The notes under the pieces are model-generated. The model ran no database searches. It was not told the origin of the DNA and saw only the letters and a program-made list of their open reading frames with translations. A stretch of 64,000 bases of DNA from Pseudomonas fluorescens (GTDB taxonomy: Bacteria > Pseudomonadota > Gammaproteobacteria > Pseudomonadales > Pseudomonadaceae), in the NCBI RefSeq assembly GCF_018614655.1, contig NZ_JAGGOG010000036.1:95167-159166 (forward strand), read 5' to 3'. Positions 16,676 through 25,444 of the stretch are shown one piece after another. The position numbers were made by a program, and so were the translations under genes. Each line of letters opens with the position of its first letter. The stretch's first letter is position 1.

Positions 16676-17305
16676 ATGTCCGCTCCCAGCATGACGTTGT
16701 TCCACAACCCCGCGTCCCCTTTCGTGCGTAAAGTCCTGGTGCTGCTCCACGAGACCGGCCAGCAGGACCGCATCACCCTGCAGACCGTGCTGGTCACGCC
16801 GATCAACCCTATCGAGCAGTTGAACGACGGCAACCCGCTGGGCAAGATCCCGGCCTTGCGCCTGGCTGACGGCAGCGTGGTACACGACAGCCGGGTGATC
16901 TTCGATTACTTCGATTACCAGCATGTTGGTAACCCGCTGATTCCTCGCGATGGTTCCGCCCGCTGGCGACGCCTGACCCTGGCCTCGATGGCCGACGGGA
17001 TCATGGATGCGGCCGTGGTGGTGCGTTATGAAACCGCCCTGCGCCCGACGGAAAAACACTGGGAACAGTGGCTGGAGGAGCAGCGCAACAAGATCCGTCG
17101 TGCCTTGGACATGCTGGAGCAGGACGCGATCGCCGAGCTGGCCAGCCATTTTGACGTCGCCGCCATCAGCGTCGCCTGTGCCTTGGGTTACCTGGATTAC
17201 CGCCACCCGGATCTGGAATGGCGGTCCAGCCATCCGAAGCTGGCCGCTTGGTACGCTGAAGTCAGCCAACGTCCGTCAATGCTGGCAACCCAGCCACCGG
17301 TTTGA
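16676..17305 (+). CDS. Glutathione S-transferase family protein
   Basis: A 209-residue cytoplasmic protein with a thioredoxin-like N-terminal domain (about 4-82, HNPASPFVRKVLVLLHETG and the GSVVHDSRVIFDY glutathione-contact block) and an all-helical C-terminal domain. Such enzymes conjugate or reduce substrates with glutathione; the substrate here is unknown. The ATG at 16676 follows GAGGAA. It follows the iron-uptake set in the same orientation, a position I recall as conserved in pseudomonads. A REP-like element follows. Confidence 0.92.
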   Translation: MSAPSMTLFHNPASPFVRKVLVLLHETGQQDRITLQTVLVTPINPIEQLNDGNPLGKIPALRLADGSVVHDSRVIFDYFDYQHVGNPLIPRDGSARWRRLTLASMADGIMDAAVVVRYETALRPTEKHWEQWLEEQRNKIRRALDMLEQDAIAELASHFDVAAISVACALGYLDYRHPDLEWRSSHPKLAAWYAEVSQRPSMLATQPPV

Positions 17306-17336
17306 CCCCAAGCTTATTGTGGTGAGCGAACCTATT

Positions 17337-17468
17337 GTGGCGAGCGGGCTTGCCCGCGTTGGGCTGCGCAGCAGCCCCAGTAATATCACCGAGATTCTTT
17401 CAGATAAACCGCAGTGGTGGTTTTAGGGCTGCTTCGCAGCCCAACGCGGGCAAGCCCGCTCGCCACAA
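17337..17468. repeat. REP-like doublet, GTGGCGAGCGGGCTTGCCCGC family
   Basis: The same architecture as at 10841: TTGTGGCGAGCGGGCTTG on the left and its complement ending CGCTCGCCACAA on the right, with inner GGGCTGC...GCAGCCC hairpins. It lies between the convergent GST and creD genes. Confidence 0.85.
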
Positions 17469-17567
17469 TAAGCCCCCCGTCCGCGCTCTTCTGGTGGGGG
17501 AAACAACGCAGCAATCCTCGCCACCAACCGCTCCCTCACCCGATGATCCTCACGCAACCCCAATGAC

Positions 17568-18944
17568 CTACTCATGCACCGCCTCCAGGTCAAACACCAG
17601 AGGTTCGGCGCTCTTGCGCTTGCCCACGCCGTACCAGTCCAGTTTGCGCGTCAACACCATCACCGTGCCCAACAGCCCGAACAGCAATAGCGACCCCATC
17701 AACAGCGCGTAATCCTCGGCACTCAACAACCCATACAGCAAGCCATACAACGCCGCCAACCCCGCCGAAAACCCCAGACCATGGGCCAGGCTACGCAACA
17801 CATGGCAGACGTAAAAACCGATCAGCAACACGCACGCACTGGCCGACAACAGGTACGCCAAGGCGAAGCCGATATGCTCCGACAGTGACAACAGCAGCAG
17901 GTAGAAAAATGCCAGAGCCACCCCCACCAACGCGTACTGGATCGGGTGCACCGCCAAGCTCTTGAGCACCTCAAACAGGAAGAAGCCGGCAAAGGTCAGG
18001 GCGATAAACAGCAGCGCATATTTGATCGCCCGGTCGCTCTTGAGGTACTGGTCCACCGGGTCGATAAAGTTCACGCCAAAACTGCGGCCGTTGAAGTCTT
18101 CACAACCACGCTCCGACAGACAACCGCGCAAGGCTTCTTCCAGGTTGGTGGAGAAAAATGACGTCTGCCAGTTGGCGGTGAAGCCCTTGTCGGTGACCTC
18201 TCGCTGGGCCGGCAGGAAGTTGCCGATAAAGCTCGGATGCGGCCAGTTGGAGGCCAGCGTGACCTGGCTGGTCTTGCCCACTGGTACCACTTGCAACTGC
18301 TCGGTGCCTTGCAGACGCAGGTCGAAGGCGAAGTCCAAAGGTGCAGGCTTTTTGCTGTCCTGCTCGGGCAGCATCACGTGTACGCCCTCTCCCAGCCAAT
18401 CCACTTGGGTTCCCGGTGAAAACTCCAGGCGCTGGGTGCCCACCTCCAGTTTCAACGCATTTTCAATGCCGCGAATATCGCTGATGCCCACCGCCAGAAA
18501 CGCCGGGTCAAACTGGTAATCGGCAAAGTGTTCACTGATGCCCAACTGCGCCGGCAAAACAAAACGCCCGCTGATGCGGTTGTCGGCATGGAACAGCCGC
18601 GCCTGGTAGATTCCCCGGGCCCGCAGTTCGGTTTGCACCTGGCCGTCGAGTTCAAAGTGCTCCGGCAGGAAATACAAACGGCCACGCACCTCCCGGGTTT
18701 CTTCATAGCGTTTGTTGAGCTTTTCATTGAGCTTCCACTCACGAACGGTCTTGCGATAAGGCACCACCATCACCGGCCCGCTGAGGCGCTGGCTGTAACT
18801 GGAGCTGCGGGCAATGTCCATCAACACGCCGTCGCGCAGTTCCTGTCGGTCACTGATGATGCCGTCGATCATCAGCAACGGAATCAGTAACAGCAGGATC
18901 AGCAGCGCGATGGCGCCAAGTTTGGATAGCAGGCTGCGGTTCAT
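17568..18944 (-). CDS. creD: Inner-membrane protein CreD
   Basis: This 458-residue protein has an N-terminal membrane helix (LGAIALLILLLLIPLLMIDG), a large periplasmic region (about 35-300) and five or six C-terminal helices. This is the CreD family, the main target of the CreBC two-component system, linked in several species to cell-envelope integrity, beta-lactam response and colicin tolerance. It lies 52 bases downstream of creC in the same orientation. Its Shine-Dalgarno AGGGAGAG sits in the arm of a perfect hairpin (see 18949-18973). Identity is secure. Confidence 0.93.
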   Translation of the reverse strand: MNRSLLSKLGAIALLILLLLIPLLMIDGIISDRQELRDGVLMDIARSSSYSQRLSGPVMVVPYRKTVREWKLNEKLNKRYEETREVRGRLYFLPEHFELDGQVQTELRARGIYQARLFHADNRISGRFVLPAQLGISEHFADYQFDPAFLAVGISDIRGIENALKLEVGTQRLEFSPGTQVDWLGEGVHVMLPEQDSKKPAPLDFAFDLRLQGTEQLQVVPVGKTSQVTLASNWPHPSFIGNFLPAQREVTDKGFTANWQTSFFSTNLEEALRGCLSERGCEDFNGRSFGVNFIDPVDQYLKSDRAIKYALLFIALTFAGFFLFEVLKSLAVHPIQYALVGVALAFFYLLLLSLSEHIGFALAYLLSASACVLLIGFYVCHVLRSLAHGLGFSAGLAALYGLLYGLLSAEDYALLMGSLLLFGLLGTVMVLTRKLDWYGVGKRKSAEPLVFDLEAVHE

Positions 18945-18948
18945 GGAT

Positions 18949-18973
18949 CTCTCCCTGTTTGAATGAGGGAGAG
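18949..18973 (-). promoter_or_regulatory. Hairpin that covers the creD ribosome binding site
   Basis: Read on the minus strand, CTCTCCCT, a 9-base loop and AGGGAGAG form a perfect 8-bp stem that ends 4 bases before the creD start. The 3' arm is the Shine-Dalgarno itself, so folding would block creD translation. Confidence 0.6.
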
Positions 18974-18996
18974 TCTGGGAGGGGCGTGTGGGGGGT

Positions 18997-20436
18997 TTAT
19001 GTAGGGAATGTGGAGACTGTGTGGAGATGCAGCAGCACCTGCACCCCGCCCGGCACGTTGCCGATCTGCAATGAGCCGTCGTGCAGCTTCATCACTTCCT
19101 CGACAAAGTTAAGACCCAGGCCGGTGCTTTTACGGCCGCTGCCCGGGCGCGGCAGGGAATAGAATCGCTCGCTCAGGCGCGGCAAGGCGTACTCGGGAAT
19201 CGGTTCGGCCTGGTTGAACAAGCGTAAGGCCACATCACCGTCACGCTCCTCGGCACTGAAACGCAGGGCGCCACCGGGCGGCGTGAAATCCAGGGCATTT
19301 TCCAGCAAGTTGCCCAAGGCCTGACGCAACAGGAAAGGCTCGCCGAATACCCGCACCTGTGCCGCAATCGACTGTTCGACCTGCAAGCCTGCGCCTTCAA
19401 TCCGCGCACACTGGGCCTGCAGCACTTCGTCCACCAGCGCCGCCAACGGCACGCTGGCCTGGTCTTCCAGACCTTGGCGTTGCTCGACCTGGGCCAGGTT
19501 CAACAGCCGCTCGATCAACTGCTGCAAGCGCGCACTTTCACTGTCGATATTGCTGACGAAGCGCTGCTGCTGAGCGTGGGACATATCGCCCTGCAACAGC
19601 TCTGCCGCACCGCGAATCGCCGCCAGCGGGCTTTTCAGTTCGTGAGTCAACGTGTGCACATAACGCTCGACGTAGGCCTTGCCTTCCAACTGAGTGCGCA
19701 TGTGCTCGACAGCGGTGGACAGCTGTTCCAACTCACCGCCGCGATAATGCGGCAACTCGGCGCGGCGCCCTTCACTCACGGCCTGGGCGTAGGCCGTAAG
19801 CCGGCCCAACGCAACACTCAGCCACCACGACAGCAGCGCGCCAAACAGCAGGCCCAGGCCCACCAGTCCGGCGCCGTACCACAACAGGCGGTTCTCGGTG
19901 CGATCCACATAAGGCTGCAGCGAGCTATTAGGCTTGGCCACTGTGACCACACCGATGATCTGCCCGTTATCGCGGATCGGCGCGCCGACGTGCATCACCG
20001 ACGACGCCGGGTCATCGAGCTCGCTGCGGGTCGAGCGGGCTCCGTATTCGCCGCGCAGAGTCAGGTACACGTCGTTCCACTTCGAATAGTCCTGCCCCAC
20101 CGCTTCGCCCGTGGAGTCCAGCAGCACCATGCCCTTGGCGTCGGTGACATAGATGCGATGGTTGACCTGATTCTTCGGCAAGCCCCAGATCGTAGCGCCG
20201 GGCTGACGACTGCCATAGGCCTTGAGCAGCTCCGGCCAGTGACTCTGGCCGAGGGTGCCATCCTTGACGTCTTTGCGCAGGACTTCAGCCAGCAGGTTGG
20301 CGGTGTCCACCAGGGTTTCTTCGGTGGATTGGCGCACGCCGGGACGGATTTCCTTCATCACTGTGTTGAGCACGAAGTAACCGGTCAGGCCGATAAACAG
20401 CGCGTAGACCAGGAAAAACCGAATCCCCAGGCGCAT
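18997..20436 (-). CDS. creC: Sensor histidine kinase CreC
   Basis: This 479-residue inner-membrane kinase has an N-terminal helix, a periplasmic sensor domain (about 30-180), a second helix (about 185-207), a HAMP-like linker, the phospho-acceptor box HTLTHELKSPLAAI with His265, and a C-terminal ATPase domain with the G-box KSTGLGLNFVEEV. The start SLGIRFFLVYALFIGLTGYF-type sequence (here MRLGIRFFLVY) is characteristic of CreC. It overlaps creB by one base (TGATG) and precedes creD. The stimulus is linked to growth medium and envelope state in other species. Confidence 0.94.
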   Translation of the reverse strand: MRLGIRFFLVYALFIGLTGYFVLNTVMKEIRPGVRQSTEETLVDTANLLAEVLRKDVKDGTLGQSHWPELLKAYGSRQPGATIWGLPKNQVNHRIYVTDAKGMVLLDSTGEAVGQDYSKWNDVYLTLRGEYGARSTRSELDDPASSVMHVGAPIRDNGQIIGVVTVAKPNSSLQPYVDRTENRLLWYGAGLVGLGLLFGALLSWWLSVALGRLTAYAQAVSEGRRAELPHYRGGELEQLSTAVEHMRTQLEGKAYVERYVHTLTHELKSPLAAIRGAAELLQGDMSHAQQQRFVSNIDSESARLQQLIERLLNLAQVEQRQGLEDQASVPLAALVDEVLQAQCARIEGAGLQVEQSIAAQVRVFGEPFLLRQALGNLLENALDFTPPGGALRFSAEERDGDVALRLFNQAEPIPEYALPRLSERFYSLPRPGSGRKSTGLGLNFVEEVMKLHDGSLQIGNVPGGVQVLLHLHTVSTFPT

Positions 20437-21104
20437 CAGCTGTGACCCGGACTGAAGCTGTAGCCCAGGCCGCGATGGGTCTGGATCGGCTCGGCATCAG
20501 GCGCCACACTGCGTAACTTGCTGCGCAGGCTTTTGATATGACTGTCGATATTGCGCTCATAACCGGCATCGGCGGCAACGCCCACGGCATCCAGCAGTTG
20601 CTCGCGACTAAAGACGCGCTCGGGCTGCTCCAACAGGCAATTCAGCAGACGGAACTCGTGGCGGGTCAGGCTCAATGGCTGCCCCCGGTAGCTGATCTGC
20701 ACCCGCTCCAGGTCTACCTGGAACACGGCGGGCGCAGCACCCGGCGTAACCCGTTTGAGGATCGCCCGCACTCGCGCTGCGACTTCCCGAGGGCTGAAAG
20801 GCTTGACCACGTAGTCGTCGGCGCCAATCTCCAGGCCCACCACCCGATCAATCTCAGCGTCTCGGGCACTGAGGAAGATCACCGGCACCTCGCTGAAACG
20901 GCGTAGTTGCTTGCAGGTCTCAAAACCGCTGATGTCCGGCAGGCCGATATCGAGGATGATCAGGTCCGCCGGCGTCTGGCGCTGATACTCAAGCGCAGCC
21001 GCACCGAGGCTCAGCCAGGTGGTGGTGAAGCCTTCGCCTTGCAGGGCAAAAATCAACGTATCGGCTATCGCCGCTTCGTCTTCGACAATCAGGATATGAG
21101 GCAT
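20436..21104 (-). CDS. creB: Response regulator CreB
   Basis: This 222-residue OmpR/PhoB-type regulator has a receiver domain at 1-115 (VEDE at 7-10, phospho-acceptor Asp52 in ILDIGLP, Lys in VVKPFS) and a winged-helix domain at about 130-220 (LTRHEFRLLNCLLEQPERVFSR). It partners CreC. The ATG at 21104 gives the standard start MPHILIVEDE; the extra upstream in-frame residues are not needed. The stop overlaps the creC start by one base. Confidence 0.94.
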   Translation of the reverse strand: MPHILIVEDEAAIADTLIFALQGEGFTTTWLSLGAAALEYQRQTPADLIILDIGLPDISGFETCKQLRRFSEVPVIFLSARDAEIDRVVGLEIGADDYVVKPFSPREVAARVRAILKRVTPGAAPAVFQVDLERVQISYRGQPLSLTRHEFRLLNCLLEQPERVFSREQLLDAVGVAADAGYERNIDSHIKSLRSKLRSVAPDAEPIQTHRGLGYSFSPGHS

Positions 21105-21163
21105 GGCGTCCGAGCACTGGAGAGCAAAGCTGAGACGGTGCCCCAAGCCTGCACGGGCGTCAA

Positions 21164-21664
21164 TCAGCAGTCAGGTTTGTCGGCGGTGTAACGGCGGGCA
21201 GGGTTCACCGCCGCACCGAACTCGCGCAGGGCCTTGGCGCCGATCAGCAGCGGGTAGTTGAAGCTGCTGCGGTCGGTCAGGTTGACCTCGACGGTGCGCT
21301 TGACGTTGCCCAGGCACATTTCCAGGTCAATCACCGGGCGCTTGGCGACGGTGGCTTCGTCCTTATCTTCGTCTTCGTCGGCGCGGCTCTTGATCTTGCT
21401 GACCCGTGCGACTTTATGTTCGTAGACCTTGTTGCTGGTGTCCTTGCCGCTCACGCGAAAACGCACCCAGTCCTCACCGTCACGGGTGAAGGTCTCGATA
21501 TCCTGGGCCGACAGCGAGGCGGTCAGTGCGCCGGTGTCCATTTTGGCCTTGAAGGTTTCACCGATTTCCGGCAGTTGGATGTATTCGTAGCGCCCGTACA
21601 GGGTCGGCTCGGCGGCCATGACTGGGAGAGCGACGAGGGCTAGCAAGGCAAGGATGGATTTCAC
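21164..21664 (-). CDS. Secreted retropepsin-like (ATP-dependent zinc protease family) protein
   Basis: This 166-residue protein has a signal peptide (MKSILALLALVALPVMAAEP) and one domain of the family usually annotated as ATP-dependent zinc protease, which has a retropepsin-like fold; the motif KMDTGALTASLSA carries the Asp-Thr-Gly. An acidic insert (RADEDEDKDEAT) is unusual. I chose the GTG at 21664, with AAGGAA 9 bases upstream, over a TTG ten codons earlier. It lies 59 bases upstream of creB on the same strand and may share its transcript. Proteolysis is assumed from the family name and not shown. Confidence 0.8.
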   Translation of the reverse strand: MKSILALLALVALPVMAAEPTLYGRYEYIQLPEIGETFKAKMDTGALTASLSAQDIETFTRDGEDWVRFRVSGKDTSNKVYEHKVARVSKIKSRADEDEDKDEATVAKRPVIDLEMCLGNVKRTVEVNLTDRSSFNYPLLIGAKALREFGAAVNPARRYTADKPDC

Positions 21665-21835
21665 GTAGGTGGTTTCCTTGAAATAGGTAGGCAAATTCTA
21701 GACCGCAAAAACAGGCCTTAGTTAGATGCCCAGCATACCCAGCACTTTGTGAAACATTCATTCGCTTATTTGCGATTTGGCCTCTAGGCAGAAGCTGCTT
21801 ATCATGTTGCGCCCAAAGATTACCAAGAGTTATTT

Positions 21836-22735
21836 ATGCGCCGCCTGCTCACCGGCTGTTTCGTCACCTTGCTGTTATTGCTTAACACCCTGGTCCTGTT
21901 CGGGCCGCTGATGGTGTTTGCCCTGCTCAAGCTGGTAGCTCCCGGTCGCCTTCGCGACCATGCATCAACGGCAGTGATGTGGATCGCTGAAACCTGGGCC
22001 GAGATCGACAAGCTGATCTTCACGTTATGTACCCCCACTCACTGGGATATTCGCGGCGGTGACGACCTGCGGGGCGACACCTCCTATCTGGTGATCAGCA
22101 ACCACCAGTCGTGGGTCGATATCCCGGCGCTGATCCAGACCCTCAACCGCCGTACGCCGTTCTTCAAGTTTTTCCTGAAAAAGGAGCTGATCTGGGTGCC
22201 GTTCCTGGGCCTGGCCTGGTGGGCGCTGGATTACCCGTTCATGAAGCGCTACAGCAAGGCATTCCTGGCCAAGCATCCGGAGCTGGCGGGCCAGGACCTG
22301 AAGATCACCAAAGAAGCCTGCGAGCTGTTCAAGCGCCAGCCGGTGACGGTGGTCAATTACCTGGAAGGCACGCGTTTCAGCGAGGCCAAGCGCCAGCAGC
22401 AGGCCTCACCCTTCACGCACCTGCTCAAACCCAAGGCCGGTGGCGTAGCGTTTGTGCTGGCCGCCATGGGCGAACAGCTGGACGCGATCCTCGACGTGAC
22501 CGTGGTTTATCCATCACAAAAGCAGCAGGAGAAAATTCCAGGATTCTGGGATTTGATCAGCGGCGCGGTGCCGAAAGTGATCATTGATATCCGCACCCGC
22601 GCGCTGGATCCAGCGTTGTGGCAGGGGGATTACGCGAACGATCCAGCGTTTCGCCAGACCGTCCAGAACTGGGTCAACCAGCTCTGGATGGAGAAGGATG
22701 CACGTATCCAGGCGTTACGCGCAGAAGGCCGTTAA
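21836..22735 (+). CDS. 1-acyl-glycerol-3-phosphate acyltransferase family protein (YihG-like)
   Basis: A 299-residue membrane-associated acyltransferase of the PlsC superfamily. It has a hydrophobic N-terminus, the NHX4D motif in ISNHQSWVDIP (His90, Asp95) and the second motif YLEGTRFS (about 177-184). Family members transfer acyl groups from acyl-ACP or acyl-CoA to lysophospholipids; YihG is linked to membrane lipid composition in E. coli. The ATG at 21836 is the first start. The 3' end overlaps that of the convergent DUF2780 gene by four bases. Confidence 0.9.
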   Translation: MRRLLTGCFVTLLLLLNTLVLFGPLMVFALLKLVAPGRLRDHASTAVMWIAETWAEIDKLIFTLCTPTHWDIRGGDDLRGDTSYLVISNHQSWVDIPALIQTLNRRTPFFKFFLKKELIWVPFLGLAWWALDYPFMKRYSKAFLAKHPELAGQDLKITKEACELFKRQPVTVVNYLEGTRFSEAKRQQQASPFTHLLKPKAGGVAFVLAAMGEQLDAILDVTVVYPSQKQQEKIPGFWDLISGAVPKVIIDIRTRALDPALWQGDYANDPAFRQTVQNWVNQLWMEKDARIQALRAEGR

Positions 22736-23301
22736 CCGCCGGCGCCCCAGAGGCTGCCCAGCTTGCCCAATACCGAGCTGTTGGCACCCTGGCCGCCCAG
22801 ATACTCCAGGATCACCGGAGCAAACTTGCCGACCATGCTGTCGTCCATGCCCAGCGCGCTGAAGGCGGTGTTCAGGTCGCTGGTGTCCTTCACGTTACCC
22901 AACACGCCGTCCAGGCCCGACGTCTTGCTGCCACCGCTTTGGCCGAGCATGCCGCTCAAGGCGCCCAGGCTGCCCAGTGAGTTGCTGCCGGACAGTTTGT
23001 CCAGGCCCGGCACGCTCTTGGTCAGTTGCGAGTAATCACCACCGCCCAGTTTATTCTTGGCCAGGCCCAGCATCGCGCCGGTCCCGCCGACAGCCTGCTC
23101 TGGCGTCACATTCAATTGCGAAGTCAGGGCACCCAGCAAACCCGCCGTTTGTGACGTGGGCGCAGCAGCAGCCGCCTTGTCGCCACCTTGAGCAGCAGAA
23201 ACGGCCTTGGATACGTCGTCGAGGCTAAAACCTGCCGCAAACACCGGGCTGGCCGCCACGGTCAACAGGCAAGACAGGGCAAAACCGCGTGAAATCTTCA
23301 T
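22732..23301 (-). CDS. DUF2780 secreted protein
   Basis: This 189-residue protein has a signal peptide (MKISRGFALSCLLTVAASPVFA) and a low-complexity, Gly/Leu/Ser-rich body with repeated GLLGAL, GSLGAL and LGKLGSL blocks. This matches DUF2780 (VcgC/VcgE) proteins. The function is unknown. The ATG at 23301 has AAGAGG upstream; a longer in-frame start at 23322 lacks a site. A hairpin (CCCACCGGT / ACCGGGTGGG, 23326-23348) sits in the expected 5' leader. Confidence 0.8.
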   Translation of the reverse strand: MKISRGFALSCLLTVAASPVFAAGFSLDDVSKAVSAAQGGDKAAAAAPTSQTAGLLGALTSQLNVTPEQAVGGTGAMLGLAKNKLGGGDYSQLTKSVPGLDKLSGSNSLGSLGALSGMLGQSGGSKTSGLDGVLGNVKDTSDLNTAFSALGMDDSMVGKFAPVILEYLGGQGANSSVLGKLGSLWGAGG

Positions 23302-23614
23302 CGAGACAACCTCTTGATTCATGAACCCACCGGTCTACACCGGGTGGGACAAAGCAGCCGTTGGACTGGGGTTTGCCAAGGATTGTTCCCACAGCCAGAT
23401 TAGTTCAGGAACCAGTATTCACTGCTGACGGCATCGCAGGCGACGGACTGCCCGGTCGAGTCAGGAACCCATTGCCTATCTGAAGGTCAATGGCAGTACT
23501 GCAAAACTCGACCAGCTTACGAGCAAAGAGCCACTAACGGCCTTCGGCAGCGGCCTCATCTGCTTTCTTTCCCCCGCCCGCGCGCCGAACTCAACCCCTG
23601 TCAGGAATAGCCTA
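23302..23614. other. Divergent intergenic region
   Basis: 313 bases between the DUF2780 gene and the orphan anti-sigma-like gene. Apart from the leader hairpin at 23326-23348, I see no gene, repeat or recognisable site. Confidence 0.5.
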
Positions 23615-24073
23615 ATGACTGCGACCGACTCCCATGTGATTGACCACAAACCTTCATTCTGGAACCGCCCTCGCCTGTTCGTCGGTGCCTGCCTCGTTGT
23701 CGCCGCCGGTATTGGTGGCGCGATCTACACCCAAGATAACGTCAAGTCTGCCGCGACCCTGGTCAGCACCACGCAGCAACCGGCCGCCCAGATCATGGCT
23801 CACAAGGATTATCTGGAAGTAAAACCGATTGCTTCGACCGCGCCGGAACCTGATCGCAGCCTGGAGCTGTGGGCCATTCCCGCCGACGGTACGCCTGTCT
23901 CGCTGGGCCTGCTGCCGGAAGACGGCAAAGGCATCATTGGCCTGAACCCACGCCAGCAGGAAACCATCAGCAAGCCGGTTGAGCTGCTGGTGAGTTCCGA
24001 AACCAAGGGTGGATCGGTGAGCAAACAACCAACCGGGCCTACGGTGTATCAAGGCGCGTTGGCGATTCGCTAA
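23615..24073 (+). CDS. Orphan anti-sigma-factor-like protein (RskA C-terminal domain)
   Basis: A 152-residue protein with a short cytoplasmic tail, one membrane helix (about 20-38, RLFVGACLVVAAGIGGAIYT) and a periplasmic domain. That domain carries the RskA-type pattern EPDRSLELWAIPADGTPVSL, GLLPEDGKGII, KPVELLVSSETKGGS and PTGPTVYQGALAIR. RskA-type anti-sigma factors are normally about 230-260 residues, with an N-terminal sigma-binding domain and an adjacent sigma gene. Both are missing here. The ATG at 23615 follows AGGAA. It may have lost its sigma partner or taken on an envelope role. Confidence 0.78.
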   Translation: MTATDSHVIDHKPSFWNRPRLFVGACLVVAAGIGGAIYTQDNVKSAATLVSTTQQPAAQIMAHKDYLEVKPIASTAPEPDRSLELWAIPADGTPVSLGLLPEDGKGIIGLNPRQQETISKPVELLVSSETKGGSVSKQPTGPTVYQGALAIR

Positions 24074-24092
24074 GCCTGCGGCCTGTAGACGT

Positions 24093-24122
24093 AAAAAGGG
24101 CGACCCTTGGGTCGCCCTTTTG
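24093..24122. terminator. Bidirectional rho-independent terminator
   Basis: AAAAGGGCGACCC and GGGTCGCCCTTTT form a perfect 13-bp stem with a minimal loop, giving T-runs on both strands. It separates the orphan anti-sigma gene (plus) from fdhA (minus). Confidence 0.9.
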
Positions 24123-24134
24123 TTTGCCTGACGT

Positions 24135-25334
24135 TTACGCCGCGCTGAACAACTTGTGCGGATCAATCACAAACTTCTTCGGCACACCTGCATCGAACTC
24201 GCCGTAACCACGCGGTGCATCATCCAGGCTGATGACCTCCACACCCACGATGTCGGCAATCTTGATGCGATCCCACATGATTGCCTGCATCAGTTGGCGG
24301 TTGTACTTCATCACCGGCGTTTGCCCGGTGTGGAAACTGTGGGACTTGGCCCAACCCAAGCCAAAGCGAATGCTCAGGCTGCCCATCTTCGCGGCGGCGT
24401 CGACAGCACCTGGATCTTCGGTGACGTACAGGCCGGGAATACCGATTTTGCCGGCCACCCGCACCACGCCCATCAGCGAGTTGAGCACCGTAGCCGGAGC
24501 TTCGTGCTTGACGCCGTCGTGGCCATGGCCGCGGGCTTCGAAGCCCACCGCGTCCACTGCGCAATCGACTTCCGGCTCGCCCAGCAGTGCGGCGATTTGC
24601 TCGTGCAGCGGCGTGTCCTTGGACAGGTCGGCAATTTCGAAACCCTGAGCCTTGGCGTGAGCCAGGCGGATCGGGTTCACGTCGCCGATGATCACCACCG
24701 CCGCGCCCAACAAGCGGGCGGAAGCCGCCGCCGCCAGGCCGACAGGACCGGCACCCGCCACATAGACGGTGCTGCCTGGGCCAACACCGGCGGTTACAGC
24801 ACCGTGGTAGCCAGTCGGCAGGATGTCGGACAGGCACGTCAAGTCACGGATTTTCTCCATGGCGCGGTCGCGGTCCGGCAGTTTCAGCAGGTTGAAATCG
24901 GCGTAAGGCACCAGCGCGTATTCGGCTTGGCCGCCGGTCCAGTCGCCCATGTCGACGTAGCCATAAGCACCGCCCGGACGCGCCGGGTTGACGCTCAGGC
25001 AGACGCCGGTATGCATTTCCTTGCAGGAGCGGCAACGGCCGCACGCGACGTTGAACGGCACGGAGACCAGATCACCGATTTTCAGGTTCTCGACGTCACT
25101 GCCTTTCTCGATCACTTCGCCGGTGATCTCATGACCCAGCACCAGGCCGGTCTGGGCAGTGGTGCGACCGCGCACCATGTGTTGGTCGGAGCCGCAGATG
25201 TTGGTGGAGACCACGCGCAGGATGACGCCGTGCTCAATCTTCCTGCCACGGGGGTCCTGCATTTTTGGATAGTCGATTTTCTGTACTTCGACCTGGCCGT
25301 TGCCGAGATACACGACACCACGATTACCAGACAT
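24135..25334 (-). CDS. fdhA: Glutathione-independent formaldehyde dehydrogenase
   Basis: This 399-residue zinc- and NAD-dependent enzyme oxidises formaldehyde to formate without added glutathione. Catalytic zinc ligands are Cys47 (NICGSDQH) and His68 (LGHE); structural zinc Cys residues are 98, 101, 104 and 112; the NAD-binding loop is AGAGPVGLAAAA (about 193-204). Length and sequence match the P. putida-type dismutase/dehydrogenase. It is the last gene of the glyA-sox operon, where it removes the formaldehyde made by sarcosine and dimethylglycine demethylation. Confidence 0.96.
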   Translation of the reverse strand: MSGNRGVVYLGNGQVEVQKIDYPKMQDPRGRKIEHGVILRVVSTNICGSDQHMVRGRTTAQTGLVLGHEITGEVIEKGSDVENLKIGDLVSVPFNVACGRCRSCKEMHTGVCLSVNPARPGGAYGYVDMGDWTGGQAEYALVPYADFNLLKLPDRDRAMEKIRDLTCLSDILPTGYHGAVTAGVGPGSTVYVAGAGPVGLAAAASARLLGAAVVIIGDVNPIRLAHAKAQGFEIADLSKDTPLHEQIAALLGEPEVDCAVDAVGFEARGHGHDGVKHEAPATVLNSLMGVVRVAGKIGIPGLYVTEDPGAVDAAAKMGSLSIRFGLGWAKSHSFHTGQTPVMKYNRQLMQAIMWDRIKIADIVGVEVISLDDAPRGYGEFDAGVPKKFVIDPHKLFSAA

Positions 25335-25444
25335 GCTTTCACCTCGCTGTTGTTTTTATGGAACCACGCTGCCCAGGCAGGCAGCGCGTTAAATGCTCGG
25401 GTACAGATGCTGTTTCTTGTGCGACTTGCTCGCGAAGGCGTCCA

